From: Rhizobiales bacterium NRL2
Lineage (GTDB): Bacteria; Pseudomonadota; Alphaproteobacteria; Minwuiales; Minwuiaceae
NCBI GenBank assembly: GCA_001664005.1
Contig: CP016093.1
Coordinates: forward strand, 434,001 to 498,000
Length of the DNA stretch: 64,000 nt
Direction: 5' to 3'
The position numbers and the translations under genes were made by a program. Each line of letters begins with the position of its first letter. The stretch's first letter is position 1. Below, piece by piece: positions 62,175 through 64,000 of this stretch. Under the pieces are notes generated by a model, which saw nothing but the letters and a program-made list of their open reading frames with translations, searched no databases and was not told the origin of the DNA.

Positions 62175-62588
62175 TCAGTGCTCGCCCGCGCAGAGTTCAT
62201 GATCGGATAATGCCCTGATGACCCGGCACTCGCCAACCGTGCCGTTGCGGCAGTGCGCAACCATCCGTTCCAGTTCGCCCTCGAGGCGCTGCAGCCGGGC
62301 GATCCGCGCCCGCACGCCGGCCAGGTGTTCGGTGGCGATGCGGTCCGCATCCTCGCACGGCGCATCCGGGTGCCGGCTGAGCCGGAGCAGTTCCCGGATC
62401 GCCTCGATGGAGAGGCCGAGATCGCGCGAATGGCGGATGAAGGCCAGCCGTTCCAGCTCGGCCTCCGTGTAGCGGCGCTGCCCGCCGGCGGAGCGTTCGG
62501 GCGCGTCGAGCAGGCCCATCTGCTCGTAATAGCGGATGGTCGGCACCTTCACGCCGGTGCGTTCGGCGAGATTTCCGATGGAGAGCAT
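62175..62588 (-). CDS. MerR-family metal-responsive regulator (CadR/PbrR-like)
   Basis: From ATG 62588, 137 residues. The winged helix is LSIGNLAERTGVKVPTIRYYEQMGLL; the dimerisation helix carries metal ligands C78, C113 and C121 (HCRNGTVGEC), with C133 near the end. C78/C113 and a third Cys 7-9 residues on is the cadmium/lead-sensing arrangement. It is divergent from a CDF transporter, and the operator between them matches the CadR/PbrR type. AAGGGAAA lies upstream. Confidence 0.93.
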   Translation of the reverse strand: MLSIGNLAERTGVKVPTIRYYEQMGLLDAPERSAGGQRRYTEAELERLAFIRHSRDLGLSIEAIRELLRLSRHPDAPCEDADRIATEHLAGVRARIARLQRLEGELERMVAHCRNGTVGECRVIRALSDHELCAGEH

Positions 62589-62599
62589 CGAATTTTCCC

Positions 62600-62630
62600 T
62601 TGAAGCTATAGTTGCTAGAGACATTAGGTA
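62600..62630 (+). promoter_or_regulatory. MerR-type promoter and operator of the CDF gene
   Basis: TTGAAG (62600-62605) is the -35 box; the -10 is TTAGGT or TAGGTA (62624-62630), giving the long 18-19 base spacer of MerR-controlled promoters. The spacer contains the dyad CTATAG-TTG-CTAGAG (62606-62620), very close to known CadR and PbrR operators. Repression without metal and untwisting on metal binding would be expected. Confidence 0.75.
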
Positions 62631-62659
62631 TGGCGCATGGACCGATCAAGGAGGTTCCG

Positions 62660-63322
62660 ATGAGCGCCGGATGCTGTGGCGGGGAACAGGACTTCGAAGG
62701 CCTTTCGCCGGGCTATCGCCGCCGACTCTGGATGGTGATCGCCATCAACGCGGCGATGTTCGCGGTCGAGATCGTCGCCGGCCGCATGTCGGGTTCGCTG
62801 GCGCTGCAGGCCGATGCGCTGGATTTCCTGGGCGATTCCCTGACCTACGCCATTTCGCTGTTCGTCATCGGCATGTCGCTGCGTGTGCGCGCCACCGCGG
62901 CCATGGCCAAGGGGATCAGCCTGCTGGCAATGGGACTGTGGGTGCTGGGATCGACCGTCTGGGGCGTCTTCGCCGGCGGCACGCCGGAGGCCGCGACCAT
63001 GGGCGTCGTCGGTTTCATGGCCCTGTCGGCCAACCTGGCCAGCGTGGCGCTGCTGCTGGCGTACCGGGACGGCGACGCCAATGTCCGCTCGGTCTGGCTC
63101 TGCAGCCGCAACGACGCCATCGGCAATGTCGCCGTGATGATCGCGGCGCTGGGCGTCTGGGGCTCGTCGACCGGCTGGCCGGACCTGATCGTCGCCGGGC
63201 TCATGGCCGCTCTGTTCGTGACCTCGGCGGTGCAGATCATCCGCCGCGCGGGTGGCGAACTGCGCCGTGCGCGCGGCGAGCGGGCGGCGCAGGAGGGGCC
63301 GGCGGGGCGCCGGGCGACCTGA
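62660..63322 (+). CDS. CDF-like cation transporter, short form
   Basis: A 220-residue protein with about six membrane helices, ending soon after the last; the C-terminal cytoplasmic dimer domain of normal CDF exporters (about 300 residues) is missing. The helix-2 metal motif, usually HxxxD, reads D55xxxD59 (LDFLGD), and the helix-5 motif reads D152xxxN156 (NDAIGN). A CC pair at 5-6 may capture metal. GGAGG precedes ATG 62660. Regulated by the divergent MerR, it probably exports Cd, Pb or Zn. Confidence 0.88.
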   Translation: MSAGCCGGEQDFEGLSPGYRRRLWMVIAINAAMFAVEIVAGRMSGSLALQADALDFLGDSLTYAISLFVIGMSLRVRATAAMAKGISLLAMGLWVLGSTVWGVFAGGTPEAATMGVVGFMALSANLASVALLLAYRDGDANVRSVWLCSRNDAIGNVAVMIAALGVWGSSTGWPDLIVAGLMAALFVTSAVQIIRRAGGELRRARGERAAQEGPAGRRAT

Positions 63323-63421
63323 GCGCGGCGCAACGCCCCCCTGCATTTGACTTTGTTCACGCCTCCCCATTTCATGCTAGGTTGAGACAAGCTTCTGTTT
63401 CCACGGTGGGAGGACACGACA

Positions 63422-64000
63422 ATGCCGTCAGGAATTCGCGACAAGGTAGCCATTCTCGGCATGGGCTGCTCCAAGTTCGGCGAGCGCTGGGATTGCGACG
63501 CCGAAGACCTGATGATGGAGGCCTATGAAGAGTGCCTCCAGGACGCCGGCATCGAGACGTCCCAGATCGACGCCGCGTGGTTCTCGACGGCCATCGAGGA
63601 AGTGCATGTCGGCAAGTCGGCGCTGCCGCTGGCGACCGCCCTTCGTCTGCCGTACATCCCCGTGACCCGTGTCGAGAACATGTGCGCTTCCGGCACCGAG
63701 GCCTTCCGCGGCGCGGTCTATGCCGTGGCCTCCGGCGCCGCCGACATCGCGCTCGCGGTCGGCGTCGAGAAGCTGAAGGACACCGGCTATGGCGGCCTGC
63801 CGCAGCGCGGCCGCGGTCCGCTGAACGACATGGTCAACCCGAACAGCTCGGCGCCCGGCAACTTCGCGCAGCTGGCCTCGGCCTACCGCAAGAAGCACGG
63901 CGTTTCCCCTGAGGATCTCAAGCGGGCGATCGGCCAGGTCTCGGTCAAGAGCCACCAGAACGGCGCCAAGAACCCCAAGGCCCATCTCCAGAAGGAAGTG
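63422..64000 (+). CDS. thiolase-family acetyl-CoA acetyltransferase, N-terminal part, cut by the window edge
   Basis: The first 193 residues of an SCP-x-like thiolase. VAILGMGCSKFGERW opens the fold and the nucleophilic Cys is in VENMCASGTEAFRG near residue 88; VGVEKLKDTGYGG follows. Unlike the other thiolase-like gene here, the Cys is present, so thiolysis or condensation is possible. GGGAGGA lies before ATG 63422. The 99-base gap upstream shows no clear motif. Probably continues the CoA-catabolic region outside the window. Confidence 0.9.
   Translation, partial: MPSGIRDKVAILGMGCSKFGERWDCDAEDLMMEAYEECLQDAGIETSQIDAAWFSTAIEEVHVGKSALPLATALRLPYIPVTRVENMCASGTEAFRGAVYAVASGAADIALAVGVEKLKDTGYGGLPQRGRGPLNDMVNPNSSAPGNFAQLASAYRKKHGVSPEDLKRAIGQVSVKSHQNGAKNPKAHLQKEV

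Overview
The window is high-GC, densely packed bacterial chromosome. It points to an alphaproteobacterium, most likely of the Rhodospirillales or a neighbouring deep-branching order. The reasons are the cytochrome aa3 operon order coxB-coxA-ctaB-small TM protein-ctaG-coxC-DUF983-surf1, DUF2125 and DUF2232 proteins (the latter between rpsR and rplI), and the block chorismate mutase-hisC-prephenate dehydrogenase. No rRNA, tRNA, CRISPR array, insertion sequence or phage gene was found. No stretch longer than about 300 bases lacks a gene; the longest gaps are just under 200 bases.

Layout. Bases 1-3.9 kb: start of a TldE/PmbA peptidase, a NUDIX hydrolase, dapB, an acyl-CoA dehydrogenase and a SnoaL-like protein. 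4.0-10.2 kb: a complete aa3 cytochrome c oxidase operon with its heme O synthase and assembly factors, followed by a translationally coupled M32 carboxypeptidase. 11.7-19.1 kb: an FAH-family protein, a membrane EAL protein, then a four-gene minus-strand operon: a CyaC-like redox-sensing adenylate cyclase, two hot-dog thioesterase-fold proteins and an AEC transporter, every junction a 4-base GTGA overlap. 19.3-27.4 kb: manC with an EamA exporter, envelope/periplasmic DUF proteins, the tyrosine/phenylalanine branch and a D-2-hydroxyacid dehydrogenase. 27.4-35.4 kb: FIST sensor, TPR protein, glmS-glmU (UDP-GlcNAc synthesis), a phosphoglycolate-phosphatase-like HAD enzyme and a MocR/PNPOx-like divergent pair. 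35.4-38 kb: rpsF-rpsR-DUF2232-rplI. 38-45.2 kb: cyclopropane synthase, EamA, a MarR/DUF1772 pair, a degenerate TipF-like EAL protein, a periplasmic glutathione peroxidase, a hydrolase and a luciferase-like monooxygenase. 45.2-48.2 kb: an ammonium transporter-histidine kinase fusion divergent from a LexA/S24-type repressor. 48.3-64 kb: a CoA-thioester catabolic region (GST, cysteine-less thiolase-like protein, acyl-CoA ligase, nitronate monooxygenase, three crotonase-fold enzymes, CaiB CoA-transferase, Baeyer-Villiger-type monooxygenase, two acyl-CoA dehydrogenases, a further thiolase), interrupted by a MerR/CDF metal-efflux pair.

How the parts connect: the respiratory operon is typical; the genes of most interest are signalling proteins that read respiratory or nitrogen status (the quinone-type cyclase and the Amt kinase). 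The last 16 kb suggests a dedicated pathway that activates an acid, oxygenates a ketone, transfers CoA and removes carbons by beta-oxidation; its substrate is unknown. Scattered between genes are several palindromic elements, including a 35-base hairpin found three times with invariant 15-base loops.
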